Source: Plantago major
Lineage: Eukaryota; Streptophyta; Magnoliopsida; Lamiales; Plantaginaceae
Assembly (NCBI GenBank): GCA_026545765.1
Contig: JAIFAC010000426.1
Span: forward strand, 1 to 64,000
Direction of reading: 5' to 3'
DNA: 64,000 nt
Shown: in pieces, positions 37,747 through 49,001 of the stretch
Layout: each line of letters starts with the position of its first letter
Numbering within the stretch: position 1 is the stretch's first letter
Program-made: the position numbers and the translations under genes
The notes under the pieces: generated by a model
What the model was told of the DNA's origin: nothing
Databases searched by the model: none
Seen by the model: only the letters and a program-made list of their open reading frames with translations

Positions 37747-40700
37747 ACATGGAACAAGTAACACTTCCATATATATAGAGATGAGTTGCAACACCATACA
37801 ATGTAACAATGCTAACATGACAAACTCCAAACCAAAATGACTTGATCACAGTGTACAAACCAAGCAGATCTCCATGCACCTTATTCCGAAGCTAGACAGT
37901 TCAAAAAACTCTTAAATTCACCAGCTAATACTAAAGTGCTGATGAGGAAATGGCCTTTCGTTGTTAATAATCTTGTTTGCACTTTCAAGTTCCAGCTCGG
38001 ATGCTCATCACTTGGTGATCATATATTACCTGTTGAAGCCCGGGAATACGTTTTTCTTAATCAATTAAATCTACTCTCCTTTTTCTCTTTTTTGTCAAAG
38101 CCAACTTCAACTCTTAAGCTCTAGAAAACGGACGTAGTTCCTCCTTTAATAAATCCTCGTCCTGCTTGTCATACGCAGAAACGATGAATTTCTCCAGCAC
38201 CGTCCCATGTTCGATAAAAAGCTGTGACAGATCATACCTAGCTTGTGTGGGGGCATAGTGATGAAACTTCACTATTTCAAGATGAGATACGACACATAAT
38301 GGCACAGCCTGTTCAGAGACCCACTCATACTCCCAATCACCGTCCTGGTAAAAATCAAAAAGGTTCTCTTTTGAGTTCAAAATTTAAAATTTAAGTGCGA
38401 ACCCAAGAGTAAGATACTGAGATAGTAAAACATGTTTGCCTCGTGACTTACATCGCCATCCTCGCATAAGATGAGAAATTTCAGACATGGTGTCACAGCA
38501 AGTAGATCATGCAGTCCTACGTCATGTAAGACATTCGTGAGCTCGAGCTTTTCCAACATGTGATACTTGGGAATAGGGAGTCCCATGTATGCAAATCCAA
38601 CACCCTTCTTAATCCTCATCTTCATCCCTCATAATGAAAAAAGTAATGAATATCTGGAGGGGCAGGTCTGATACCATGAGATCATCAGGGTTATCTGAAA
38701 CAATTCAATATACTGTTGCATTAGGCTAATTTTGATCCTCAACTAAAGAGTCATCCTTTTTTTTTTTTGTAATGCTCCGTCTCACCGAATACTTACTTAA
38801 AAACAAAAACTAATTTCATCAATTAAAATTCAGCAAAATTACGGACCTCAAGCAGAAGAGTGATGAATGCTGAATTGCTCTAGCAGGCCCTATAATTCGT
38901 TGGTATATCATCTTGTTCGCATTGTTCCTCCGTTCAATATACCTGCTCGGATGATCATCTCGTGGTCGTGTGTTTCCTTACACTGTTGTGGATTAAATAG
39001 GACAGCTTGACTAGCTGATAGATGAATCATGAACTCCATCTCACTGTCTGATCATTAAAAGGGGACCAATTAATTACTGTACACAATTAGATCAAAATGT
39101 ACATGACTAGTACCAGAAATCAGTTAACAAAACTAAGCACATGAAAAATTCAGAAGTAAAGCATAGAATTGGAAAGAAAATAATCTTGGGAATATAGAAC
39201 ATTAGTTGAGACAATCCTAAACATGCTAACTTGAGATTATATCTCATACATTCATAACCAAATAAAGAATGCGCGGGAAATTGGCACGGACATGATAAAT
39301 TTAAAAGTATATAGGTAGTTGTAGAAACATCTAATCAGAGAGCAGGAAGAAAAATCTTATCAAATGCTTCTACTGTCCTACACCTTTACCAATCAGATCT
39401 GCAGCACGAATTTAATTATTTAATCTGAATTCGATATGTTGATGAAGCAAATCAAATGAAGATAAATCAGAATCCAAATGAATACAATCTTGAAATTTTA
39501 TTTCGATGTTAAATCAAGAAAATAAATCAGAGAACAGAAAATCATCATGTCAGATCTGCTATTGTTAGATCTATCTTTGTAAACCTGGATTATGATCAGG
39601 TAAAACAAAATTAGGAAAGCAGCAATTGAAGAAACGTGATTTGAATATCTAGCTAGCTAATATGTCAAATTGAATTTCAGAATCGAAATCAAAGAATAAG
39701 AAAAACCTAAACAGGTATGTTATGTAAGAGCAAGATCCGCGAGTTAGTGTTATTCTACAACAACATTTCGGAATTCTTAATGGTCATCAAGCAAAACAGA
39801 TCAGAAATCACCGAACCGTAAAAAAAGAGAAAACAGATTGAATGGTTGAGAGGACTACTTACAATGCTGCAAACTCTGTCACAGCCGCCTTTCCCTATCT
39901 CAGACTGACAGCAATATAGGCTGTTGTACTGTATATAGCCAGCGTGTGCTAGGTTAAGGGAAAAAAAGGAAATAGTAATAAAAACACTTTGTTTGATCAT
40001 ATTTCAACTTTAAATTCTACGAAATGACTTGTATTACCGACAAATACTTATTAATTTAATTAAAGTTGATTTTGAAGTTTATGTGCAGATTAAATTGTGA
40101 TAGTTTTAGGGTTTTTATAAGATGCTTGAGCCATAATACTTAATACCACCAACTCGAAAGAATATCAAACGAACAAAAATACTAGCAAGACTCAACTCGA
40201 TCCAAAAATCAATTCGAATTGAGAGCAAAACACGATGCTTGTTTTATCACTTTTATGGTAGAATGTGTAAAATAGGGAAAGAATAGGTTAGTTCGAGTAT
40301 GCCTTCTCCATCTCTTGAGTTAAACTTCACGTGTGATTCGTTTAACTGTTTTTTTCATCTTTTACCTACGTCGCTTCATTACTAATCATAAAACATGCAA
40401 TGTTTTAACTTTTAACTCTGAAATGATCTCTCTATACAATCACTTCAATTTATGTTTAGGTGGTCGTCATTTGGTTAAGGGTCAACATGAATTTGTTGTT
40501 CAAAGTACTCGTCTCGCACCTTTGCCTCACTGGCCATTTAGCTCAAGCCGAAATTCAACTACTTCTTTTTAAGGATCAAAATCAGACATAAAGACTGATG
40601 GCATACACAGTATCCAGCATGAAAGAGCATGAGACGAACAACTGTTTACATCAAATGATCAAGTATAGAGACACGTGGTTGAAAAAAATGCAAATATGCT

Positions 40701-40885
40701 CAAAATCCATTTGTACAACGGTTACGATATCTATGTAAACATTTTGATTATATTTATTGCAAGATTCTTATTAAAGAGAGGTAGTTGAAGATCGGTAAAA
40801 TGTCACCCCCTAGCATTTATAACAAGTTGTAGTTGTTGTACCAACAAACGAAGATCTACCATATGGAAAGGGCATAAGTAAATGT
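37747..40885. repeat. Segmental duplication, block C
   Basis: Matches 3085-5940 (A) and 27550-30500 (B) in direct orientation. It lacks the (GA)n run and ends before the LRR part. Closest to block D where they overlap. Confidence 0.8.
38114..39045 (-). pseudogene. FBD-domain (F-box/LRR family) gene fragment, copy C (best preserved)
   Basis: Minus strand. An exon at about 38694-38452 reads LPLQIFITFFIMRDED, KYHMLEKLELTNVLHDVGL and LLAVTPCLKFLILCEDGD, then a GTAAGT donor. After a short intron with a TACCAG acceptor the last exon (38349-38114) reads DGDWEYEWVSEQAVPLCVV, SHLEIVKFHHYAPTQ, FIEHGTVLEKFIVSA, DLLKEELRPFSRA and stop. It stays in frame and fits the FBD domain and tail of plant F-box/LRR proteins, thought to be SCF substrate adaptors. 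The upstream block near 39040-38850 is frameshifted relative to copies A and B, and no F-box exon is visible. A pseudogene or a 5'-incomplete gene. Confidence 0.6.
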
Positions 40886-41342
40886 CCACCTGATTTTTTC
40901 AGTCACTTTATACGGTAACTGAATTACGTATACACCCCTTGCATGATGACGAAATTACAGATAAACCCACACCAAATTACTTTATAACATATGAACTCCC
41001 TACCGTTACAAAAATGTAACGGTTGTTAGTTGGTCTAAGTCAATGACTTTTTTTGTTAATGATGTCATAAAAAAAATTTATGACGTCATAATCAGACTTG
41101 TTCTTCCAAAAGTACCTCGAGTGTTTAAAAGTAAAGTTCTATAAGGGGTTTGAAAGTAATGTTTTTGAATATGAACAAAAACTGAAAATGAAATGAATAT
41201 GTTGGTTGTTTCTTATTATTTTAGCATAAACCTGAAAAGTTTAAACAATATTTATATTTTATATGATAGTTCATACAACAAAGCCAAATTGATGTATTTT
41301 TATTCCATAGAGTATAAAGTGTACCTGAGAGGGGGTATATAA
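40886..41342. other. Intergenic DNA, no gene seen
   Basis: AT-rich; contains two direct words TGACGTCATAA / TGATGTCATAA near 41060-41090. No coding signal. Confidence 0.4.
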
Positions 41343-41718
41343 GGCTCTGTTCTTCGTCTCAATCGAATCAATTGTAGATGCTCCTCCGTCCGTGAATCGA
41401 CCTTATTCCTTTTATGATATCCCACGAATCTAGTCCAGTTACAAAAATAGCAAAAAAGTACAACTAACTCCCACTAACTCAACTATCTCTCTTACTTTTT
41501 CCATTCTTTATCATAGTATATCTTACTTTTATACTTTCTCCATTATTTATCATTTCTCGCCCCAACAACAAACAATAAACAATTGACTTTCTTAAAAACA
41601 GTGCCGAAAATAAATGTGCCCATATTCACGGGACGGAGGGAGTAAAAAATAACCAAGGTAATCGAATCAATGAATCTGAACTAAAATTAATGAGTTTTCA
41701 GATGAAGAGAACAAAGCC
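41343..41718. mobile_element. Tourist-like MITE with nested MITE
   Basis: Left end GGCTCTGTTCTTCG, right end (inverted) GGCTTTGTTCTCTTCATCTG, flanked by TAA (41340-41342, 41719-41721). Without the nested element it is about 114 bp, in line with the other Tourist-like copies here. Confidence 0.8.
41381..41642. mobile_element. Stowaway-like MITE nested in Tourist-like MITE (about 262 bp)
   Basis: Left end CTCCTCCGTCCGTGAATC and right end, inverted, CTCCCTCCGTCCCGTGAAT. CTCCCTCCGT ends are typical of plant Stowaway (mariner-type) MITEs. TA follows the right end; the left TA is not clear. Confidence 0.7.
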
Positions 41719-41926
41719 TAAATAATAAAATAAAACTATTTAGACAATAGTTATATGAACTTCATATAAGAAGGTCAAATTGTGCATTTTAAGATCCATA
41801 AAGTATCAAGTGTAGTTTACACTCGCATGATGTATAAATAATAAAAATATTTAGATAATAGTTATGTGGAAATTCATTAAGCATGCCAAATTGGTGCATA
41901 ACTACTATCTAAATATGGTCCACTTA

Positions 41927-42079
41927 GGCTCTGTTCTTTTCAACTGAAATTTACTGAACTGAACTCAACTCAACTCAACTGAATTGTAGTATAAAATATA
42001 ACTAAGCAAAATAGAACTGAACTGAACTGAATGGAACGGAACTGAACTGAATGAGTTTTCAGTTGAAGAGAACAGAGCC
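41927..42079. mobile_element. Tourist-like MITE, 153 bp
   Basis: Terminal inverted repeats of at least 14 bp: GGCTCTGTTCTTTTCAACTG at the left and its near-perfect inverse (CAGTTGAAGAGAACAGAGCC) at the right, flanked by TTA on both sides (41924-41926, 42080-42082). The interior is rich in CTGAACTGAA words. The cleanest family member in the window. Confidence 0.9.
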
Positions 42080-42082
42080 TTA

Positions 42083-42875
42083 ATGAACCAACCAACTGAA
42101 AATGCACAAATTTGGACTTCTTTATGAACTACTCCCTCTGTCCTAGAATAAATGTCACATTTTAACTTTTTACTGTTAACATTGTTTCAACTTTAACTCC
42201 AATTTAACTTTAAACAGTTAATGTAAAGTTTCATTATATAATATTAGAACGTAAGAACACGCTACGCATGTTAATGTGGCATATAGTTACAGTTATAGAA
42301 GACGTATACAAAGACAAGTAATATTGTTGTTTATGATAATTAATGGATTTCTTTTTTTCAAGTTGAATTTGAGTTGATCTGTTTTAATTTAATTGGAGAA
42401 GGTGGAGTACAAAGATTGGTTATCGCTGTTTTTTAATGATGAATTAATTTTGTTTGGTAGAATTAAGGTTTAAAATTTAATTGTAGAATATACATATTGG
42501 TTTTTTTTATGATGAATTAATTTTGTTGGAATTGTTAAATTAAGTACTCAATTGCACAACTCCAATAAATGTCCACTTATATATATACTGTAATAATTGT
42601 CCACTTAATGTTAAATTAAGATTTATAAGTGTACCAAACGTTATAATATATATATTTTAATATTCCCAAATCTAATCTAATCCCAGAACAATGCAGATGA
42701 TATCCTAATTGTATTAACCTTGAGTGCTAGGTTACGACTAATTACAAAATAGAACTTTCCTTAATTCTTTAGGGTTATCACATTGCTAATCGCAATTACT
42801 TTCCTAATTTAAGTAATTAACAAATATTAATTCCTTATCGCATACATAGTAGCGACTAGCATCGGTCGATGAGAG
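42083..42875. other. Intergenic DNA, no gene seen
   Basis: AT-rich. A CTCCCTCTGTCCTAGAATAA word near 42129 looks like one end of a Stowaway-like MITE, but the partner end was not found. The stretch at about 42540-42600 resembles, inverted, the interior of the Mutator-like element near 9700-9730. Confidence 0.35.
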
Positions 42876-43428
42876 TGTTAACTCAACAATGATATTGATC
42901 ATTGAACAACCTAGATTAAATATGGAAATCTTAACGGTGATGATCAAATCCAAGATATGGAAAGCTGGAGAATTTGTTAAGCATCTAGCTAATTCAGTTT
43001 CCTAATTCTAGAAGGAGTTCTAGTTAGTTTCCTTATACAAGAGTGTTACCTAAATTAGTTTTCTTGTGCTAGAAGATTAGTAATTAGTTTTCTTGTTCTA
43101 GTAGAATTTGGTAGTCGAAGTTCTCTATATATAGTCAAGGGGCTTGTTTGTTACATAGATCGATCGTATCAGAATATCAACAATAGAAGATTGATAGAAA
43201 GTTAGGATCATACTGAGAATAGCATATTAGGTTGGTATTATCTTTATGTGGGATTATTATTGTCACGCCGTGGTTGAAACCTAAGTATCAATAAAGGTTG
43301 TCGTTGATCTCCGGACGAGGCATTGCCAACCACGCTAAATCTTGTCTCCGGCTTCGATTTGGTACATTGTTTGTTCGATTATTGTTTATCATTCATTGTC
43401 AGATATTCCTCATTGTTTGAACTTAACA
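42876..43428 (+). mobile_element. LTR (553 bp) of an LTR element, 5' position
   Basis: Starts TGTTAACTC and ends ACTTAACA. A TATA-like CTCTATATATAG lies near 43125. Directly after the end comes ATCGCGCCTGTGGGAAGAG, which has the form of a plant primer-binding region. A second LTR was not found in the window to the right, so the element is incomplete or rearranged. Superfamily not assigned. Confidence 0.5.
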
Positions 43429-43900
43429 ATCGCGCCTGTGGGAAGAGAAAGAGGAAGAAAGTATCAGATCAATGACGCTACAAGGTTTGAGATCTAGAAA
43501 CATATCAAAGGTGTATGGAAGAAACTAGAGACAATTTGCAAGGTGAAAAGCTTAGATCCATGTTCTATGGTGGATTCAAACTCAATTGAAGAAGAGAAGA
43601 CCGCGGAAGTCGAAGGAGTTCTCTTGCGCTTGGGATCCAATAGGAGTTGATTTGGTCGAAAGGGTGCAAGAATCGCACAAAATGTACTCAAGAATTAGTC
43701 CGTAATCGCGAAGGGACGCAGGGCGCAGTGCAACACGCCCGAGAGGTCGGGAAGAGTGAGATTCACGCGCCAGAGTTCGAGAGTGCGAAGCATCCGGCTC
43801 CAATTCACGCGTGGTTCGCCTGGGATTCCTAAGACGATTTCCTGTGTGATAGTGTTTGTACCGTTGGTATGGTGTCCGCAGAGCGCGTAAGACATCCGAA
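43429..43900 (+). mobile_element. Leader-like DNA downstream of LTR
   Basis: Follows the primer-binding-like site. GC-richer than the flanks and without a recognised domain. It runs into the poly(A)-binding protein copy with no visible boundary. Confidence 0.3.
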
Positions 43901-43919
43901 GTGAAAGAACATCTTCGAA

Positions 43920-45515
43920 GAGGAAGATGGAGCTATCGAGGTTCGCTGATATGGCTATGTTAACTTCAGACTCATCGTGATGACAGAGCAATGGAGGGGC
44001 TCAACTTCACTCCTCTCAATGGTAAACCAATTCGATAATTTATTCCAATCGACCCAAGTTCACGCAAGAGTGCTATCGCAATATCTACATTAAGAATTTG
44101 GACAAAGAAATTGACCACGTAGCTCTACATGACACATTTTCTTCCTTTGGGAATATCCTTTCATGCAAAGTAGTAATCGATGCTTCGGTTTCTCATCGAT
44201 ATGGCTTCGCTCAATATCAACTTGAAGAATCACAGAAAAGCAATTGAGAAGCTCAACGACATGCTATTGAATGGAAAACAGTCTATGTCGACCTTTCCTC
44301 CGCAAGCAAGATAAGCTAATGTCAGGGGAAAAGACAAAATTTACCAACGTCTTTGTGAAGAATTTTTCTGAATCAACAACTGATGATGATCTTAGGAAAG
44401 CATTTGGTGAATATGGGTCAATAACTAGTGTTGTGGTCATGAGAAACGAGGATGGATCATCAAAATGTTTTGGGTTTGTCAACTTTGATAATGCCAATGA
44501 TGTTGCTAGAGCCGTTGAATCTCTTAATGGCCTAAAAATTAATAACGAGGAATGGTATGTTGCCAGGGCCCACAAGAAATCTCAGAGGGAGGCACTGTCG
44601 AAGAATAAATTTCATCCGAGCCAAAAAGTTGATGATCTTTATGTGAAAAATCTTGATGAAACTGTTGATAATGACAAGCTCAAGGAGATGTTCCCTCCAT
44701 TTGGTTCAATCACATCCTGCAAGGTGATGATGGACCCAAACGGAATTAGTAGGGGTTATGGGTTTGTTTCTTTCTCGTCACCTGAAGATGCTACCAGAGC
44801 TCTTGCTGAACTGAATGGCAAAATATTATTCAACAAACCTCTTCATGTTGCTCTTGCTTAGAGGAAGGAAGATAGAGGGGCAACGTTGCAGGATCAATTC
44901 GCACAACCTAGGCCAGTTGCAATGATGCCTAGTGTTGCTCCTCGCATGCCAATGTACAACCTTGGTGCTTCTCCAGTATTTTATGCACCACCTCTACCTC
45001 CAATGATCACTAACCAACCTGGATTTGGGTACCTGCAGCAGCAACATGTTCACGGCATGAGGCCTCCTGCTAATCGCCTGACAAATATATTTATGCCAAT
45101 GATTCCACAAGGTCCACTTCCTCGTGGAAGGCGTGCCAATTCTATTCCAGCCCAACATGGTCCACAACCAGTCCCTTTTATGCAACCTCGGATGATGCCG
45201 AGGGTACCTGGCATGCCTAATGCTTCCCTGCAGGGTGTGCCTGGTGGCATGCTTTCTGTCCCTTATGAAATGGGAGAAGTACAGATGCGTGATGTTGGAG
45301 TACCTCAGCCTCTTCAAGTTGGAACCTTGGCATCTCTCATCTTTCCAATGCAACCCCAGAGGAGCAGAGGATGATGCTGGGTGTCGAGCAACATGAGCAT
45401 GATATCAAGGGCTAAGGTTGCTTGTGAGTCACCGTAAGCTGAAAGCCAAGGTGGCAGAGGCGATACAAGTCCTTAGGAATGTGTCACAGAAACAGGGTGG
45501 AAAGTTTTTTTAAAT
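43920..45515 (+). pseudogene. Poly(A)-binding protein (PABP) processed pseudogene
   Basis: PABP binds mRNA poly(A) tails and supports translation and mRNA stability. Here, in order: end of RRM1 (LNFTPLNGKPIR, near 44000), RRM2 (NIYIKNLDKEIDHVALHDTF, from about 44079), RRM3 (NVFVKNFSESTTDDDLRKAF, from about 44341), RRM4 (DLYVKNLDETVDNDKLKEMF, from about 44634), the Pro/Met/Gln-rich linker (to about 45290) and remnants of the C-terminal MLLE domain. RRM3-RRM4 are open from 44271 to 44861, where the CAG of ALAQRKEDR reads TAG. RRM1-RRM2 are frameshifted, a 2-bp insertion disrupts LASHLSNATPEEQ, and most of the MLLE core is deleted before KAKVAEAIQVLRNVSQKQ. Introns usual in plant PABP genes are absent, so this is a reverse-transcribed copy. 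No clear poly(A) or target duplication. Confidence 0.85.
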
Positions 45516-45961
45516 GAGTATTGAGTTGTGCTTAGAAACGAATTTGTATTTTAATTTTCATTACCAGTTATGCGAATATGTTTTTCTTCCGTAAATTTAG
45601 CTTCTTTGTGTTCGTATTTGTTTCTTAAATTTAACCGGCCGGAAATGAGTATTTTTGACCGGACTTCGTTGTTGTAGGCCAAGTATTCCGGCTGAAAATA
45701 CATTAACGAATTACTAGTATTTATTTAATGAAAGAACTATTAGTACATAGTTTCTGAAGATTCTAAATTTCTAATCTTAGATAGTAGAATGATTTTTACC
45801 GCTTCGGTAAGGTGACTAAGGTCGTTCTATCCTCCTATTTTACTGTTTATCGAGATTTCCTTGTTATTATCGGATTTGTTCGGTGTTACTAGTGAGAAAT
45901 ATCTACCTTTTTTGAATTTGTAGGTTTTGATGGATTGTCAGATTATCCGAAGATATCTATG
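45516..45961. other. DNA between PABP pseudogene and LTR element copy 2
   Basis: Possibly PABP 3' UTR at first, then unassigned. It ends with CTATG (45957-45961) directly before the LTR. Confidence 0.35.
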
Positions 45962-46535
45962 TGTCGAGGGTAAGATCCCCAACTACTTAGAGATTATTCG
46001 ACCTCACCTAATGGCCAAGGTAAGAAGTCTGCATCGTAAGAACCAGGTGTGAGCTCGTGACCCTTGAGCTCAGTAAGACCCGGTTTGCTAAGTGTTAAAC
46101 CGGTTGGAGACTTTACTCAAGAGAGACTGAAGATCTGCTCTGTATAATAGTTGAGAAGGTAAGAGTCTAGGAAGAAGGCTTGACTTACTTTGCATTATGA
46201 GGATATGTGCATATTTATAGGTTTCCCTTGAGAAAGGAGGACTCACAAGATCGCGCCAAGTGTACGTCCCAGATTGCGCCAACAATGCTCTATTAGGCCC
46301 ATGGCCCAATGTCTTGATAGGCCTATGGCCCAATAGGTTGGTTTGGTTAGGACGTCACGTCTAGGACTGTAGTCCGATAGAGCGGTTAGGACGTCCCGCT
46401 TAGGACAGTAGTCCGATAGAGCGGTTAGGACGTCCCGCTTAGGACTGTAGTCCGATAGAGCAGTTAGGACATCCCGCTTAGGACTGTAGTCCGATAGAGC
46501 GGTTAGGTCATCATGGAAATATTTATGTATCAACA
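45962..46535 (-). mobile_element. 3' LTR of Gypsy-like element copy 2 (574 bp)
   Basis: Begins TGTCGAGGG and ends TATCAACA; homologous to 36964-37503. Immediately followed by TATGTCCCCCTAG, the complement of a polypurine tract, which makes it the 3' LTR of a minus-strand element. Preceded by CTATG. Confidence 0.75.
46345..46510. repeat. 39-bp tandem repeat inside LTR (four units)
   Basis: Four nearly identical units of GTTAGGACGTCCCGCTTAGG followed by ACTGTAGTCCGATAGAGCG. The LTR of copy 1 has two or three diverged units at the same place. Confidence 0.9.
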
Positions 46536-46700
46536 TATGTCCCCCTAGTTTCCAAGTATCTTAGTAGAAGATAGTTGTGGAACTATAGTGTCCGGGGAGC
46601 TTAGAATGCCTTTGGCGCCTTGGACATATTTCTGTATCAACATATGTCCCCCTAGTTTCCAAGTATCTTAGTAGAAGATAGTTGTGGAACTATATAGTAT
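46536..46700 (-). repeat. Polypurine tract region duplicated in tandem
   Basis: TATGTCCCCCTAGTTTCC and about 75 bases after it occur at 46536 and again from about 46642. The second copy is preceded by CATATTTCTGTATCAACA, which is the LTR end as it appears in copy 1. It looks like an LTR-end/PPT junction duplicated within the element. Confidence 0.75.
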
Positions 46701-47302
46701 CCGGGGAGCTTCTTTGTGCGATCGATCTTGTGAGCTTTGAAAATTTTCCTTATCCGTGTCCTCTTCGTTTTCCCTATCTCTTCCCCTTTCGTGATACCGA
46801 GACGGACGCCTGATCAGAGAAAAGAGGTATTTGTAGCAGATAGGTCAAACGTGAAGGCTTAGGACTTTGAAAATTTTGTCCCTCGGATGTGCGGATCCGA
46901 GGTGCCATGTGCTAAATTTTTCCTCGATCTTGTCACCGGATGTCGGATCCAACTTCGATTTTTTTTTTGCCAAAATGATATGCCGGGTTGGCTCAGCTAA
47001 CCGATGTCGTCGGATGCGAGTGTGGAAGTGCCTTTGTTTAAGGTCATTTACCTAACTTGATTTGGCATGTAGTGGTGTACTTCTTTGCCTTCCTATTTAA
47101 ATGCATTCTTCCATTTGCATAGAGTATATGAAATAATGTCGATATGGGCGATGAGTGGACCAATCATGCATAGTGGGCTTGCACTCTAACTGCAGAATCA
47201 CGTGGGTGAGAGGAAAGGAAGGCAGTAGCTAGTTTTTTAGCCACTTATTATTCTTTCTTCTTGAATTCTCCTCGCTTTCCAATAGTGTGACTAGGAGGTG
47301 AG

Positions 47303-48938
47303 TGTTAGGAATTTTGTTAGATATTTTGTTAGAAATATCTATTTAGATTTTGATCAGCAACATGATGACTTATCTTAGTCTCAGAAAGGTGATTAGTACT
47401 CGTTCACTTGAACATTGTAAAAGAGGAAACCCACTAAGTATGATAGTCTAGCTAATCTTGTATAGGATGTTAGGTTTCAAAATGTAATTTTATTTTATGA
47501 AGAGAAGACCAAGAAGAAGACATCCAAGGTAACAAGTTCAACGACATTGAAGATTTGAAGAAACCGCATAAGATTATCAAATAGTTTTGCGTATACCTTG
47601 GCCGATTTCTTGAAGACGCGAATGATTGCTAAACAAATCATGTCACAAGAGATATCTGAGAAGTCAAGAGGTCCATCTGGAAAACAAGGAAAGTGTCCAC
47701 AGATATCTACACTCAGATACCTCGAGCTTTAAACCACATTTCTGATAAAGAAATATATATTGCAAACAAAGTTGTTTCAATAAAAGTGGTATCCGGGTTA
47801 AAGGTAAGGACGCATAAAACTCGTAGAAAACCGATAAAGTTAAGTCTCCGACATAAAGCATAGTTCATTGGCACTACAGACAAAAAGTATAGTACAATGC
47901 ATTTAATGCACGGACATAGATGTCCGAATAAAAGCAACGGTACCTTCAAGAAGAAGACAAACTCACATAAAGATTATACAGATATCAATAGTTTGAATTT
48001 GATTTGCTTCAACGGATACTATTCAACGGCATTCAAATTCATCTATAAATATCAACACTTAGATCGCTTGAGAATACATCACGAACCTTAGATACACGTA
48101 ACTTATCGAACATATTCTTCAAGCAAACTACTTATCCTCAAAGCTTCGTCATGCACCAAAGCTCCCGATCTTAAGTAGTACTAAAGTTCTAAGTGTCCTG
48201 ATCCTAAACAAGCACTGCTATTTTTGAAAGAGTTGAATCGAAAGATCAAGTATCTGAGATTCATTCTCTTGAACAATTATCATAGACTTGGGTCAGTAAA
48301 AGGAACAAGATACCATACATTGCAAAGTGTATTGAGTATACTTGATTCACAGAGCTATCTGATTAACTGAAAAGTTATTAAAGAAGCTCATCCGACAACT
48401 CAAACCAAAACCAACACCATCATCAAGCGGAGTATGTGAAGTACTTAGTTTGAGAAACTAAGGAATAACTCCAAGGTTATTGAGCACAGAAGTACTTAGC
48501 TTGGGAAGCTAGGAATAACTCAAAAGGTTTCGAGCACAGAAGTACTCATGTGGAAAGCCGGGAACAACTCGGGGAACATTTGGTTGGGAACCATTTGTTT
48601 AAGGAATCTTAGAATAGGATTTTGTAAGGTGACCTCAATTATCTATTCTAGTGAATTCTAGGTCTTCGAAGACCAAGTGGATTAGTTGGAGGATTACGCC
48701 ACCTCCAGATACCACTATACTTGTTGTGTTATTTACTTTTCTCAGATTTACATTTCAAAGAACACACACACACACTTTAACTGTCTCTGCACTTATCTAT
48801 CTTAAGTCTTCCGCGCTCTGAATCTAAGTATCAGATATCCACACAGATATCTGAGAAATAGTTTTTATCGACAAAAGTTTTAAAAGACTATTCACCCCCC
48901 CCCCCTAGTCTTTTACTTTGTCGTTATCTGGACCAACA
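47303..48938 (+). mobile_element. Solo LTR, SIRE/Maximus-like Copia (1636 bp)
   Basis: Starts TGTTAGG, ends GACCAACA, with perfect GTGAG duplications (47298-47302, 48939-48943). A C-run followed by TAGTC just before the end (ATTCACCCCC, near 48890) is a hallmark of SIRE-type Copia LTRs. No internal region. Nested in the Gypsy-like element. Confidence 0.8.
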
Positions 48939-49001
48939 GTGAGAGGCAGAGAAGGAGATAAGCTTTCAGCAATTTAACTCCGATCCGACTGCTCATTCCG
49001 A

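Noticed and set aside
42120-42200. A second complete Stowaway-like MITE
   Set aside because: Only one CTCCCTCTGTCC-like end was found; no partner end or TA duplication.
44994-45353. 119-codon minus-strand frame opposite the PABP linker
   Set aside because: Shadow of the PABP sense frame.
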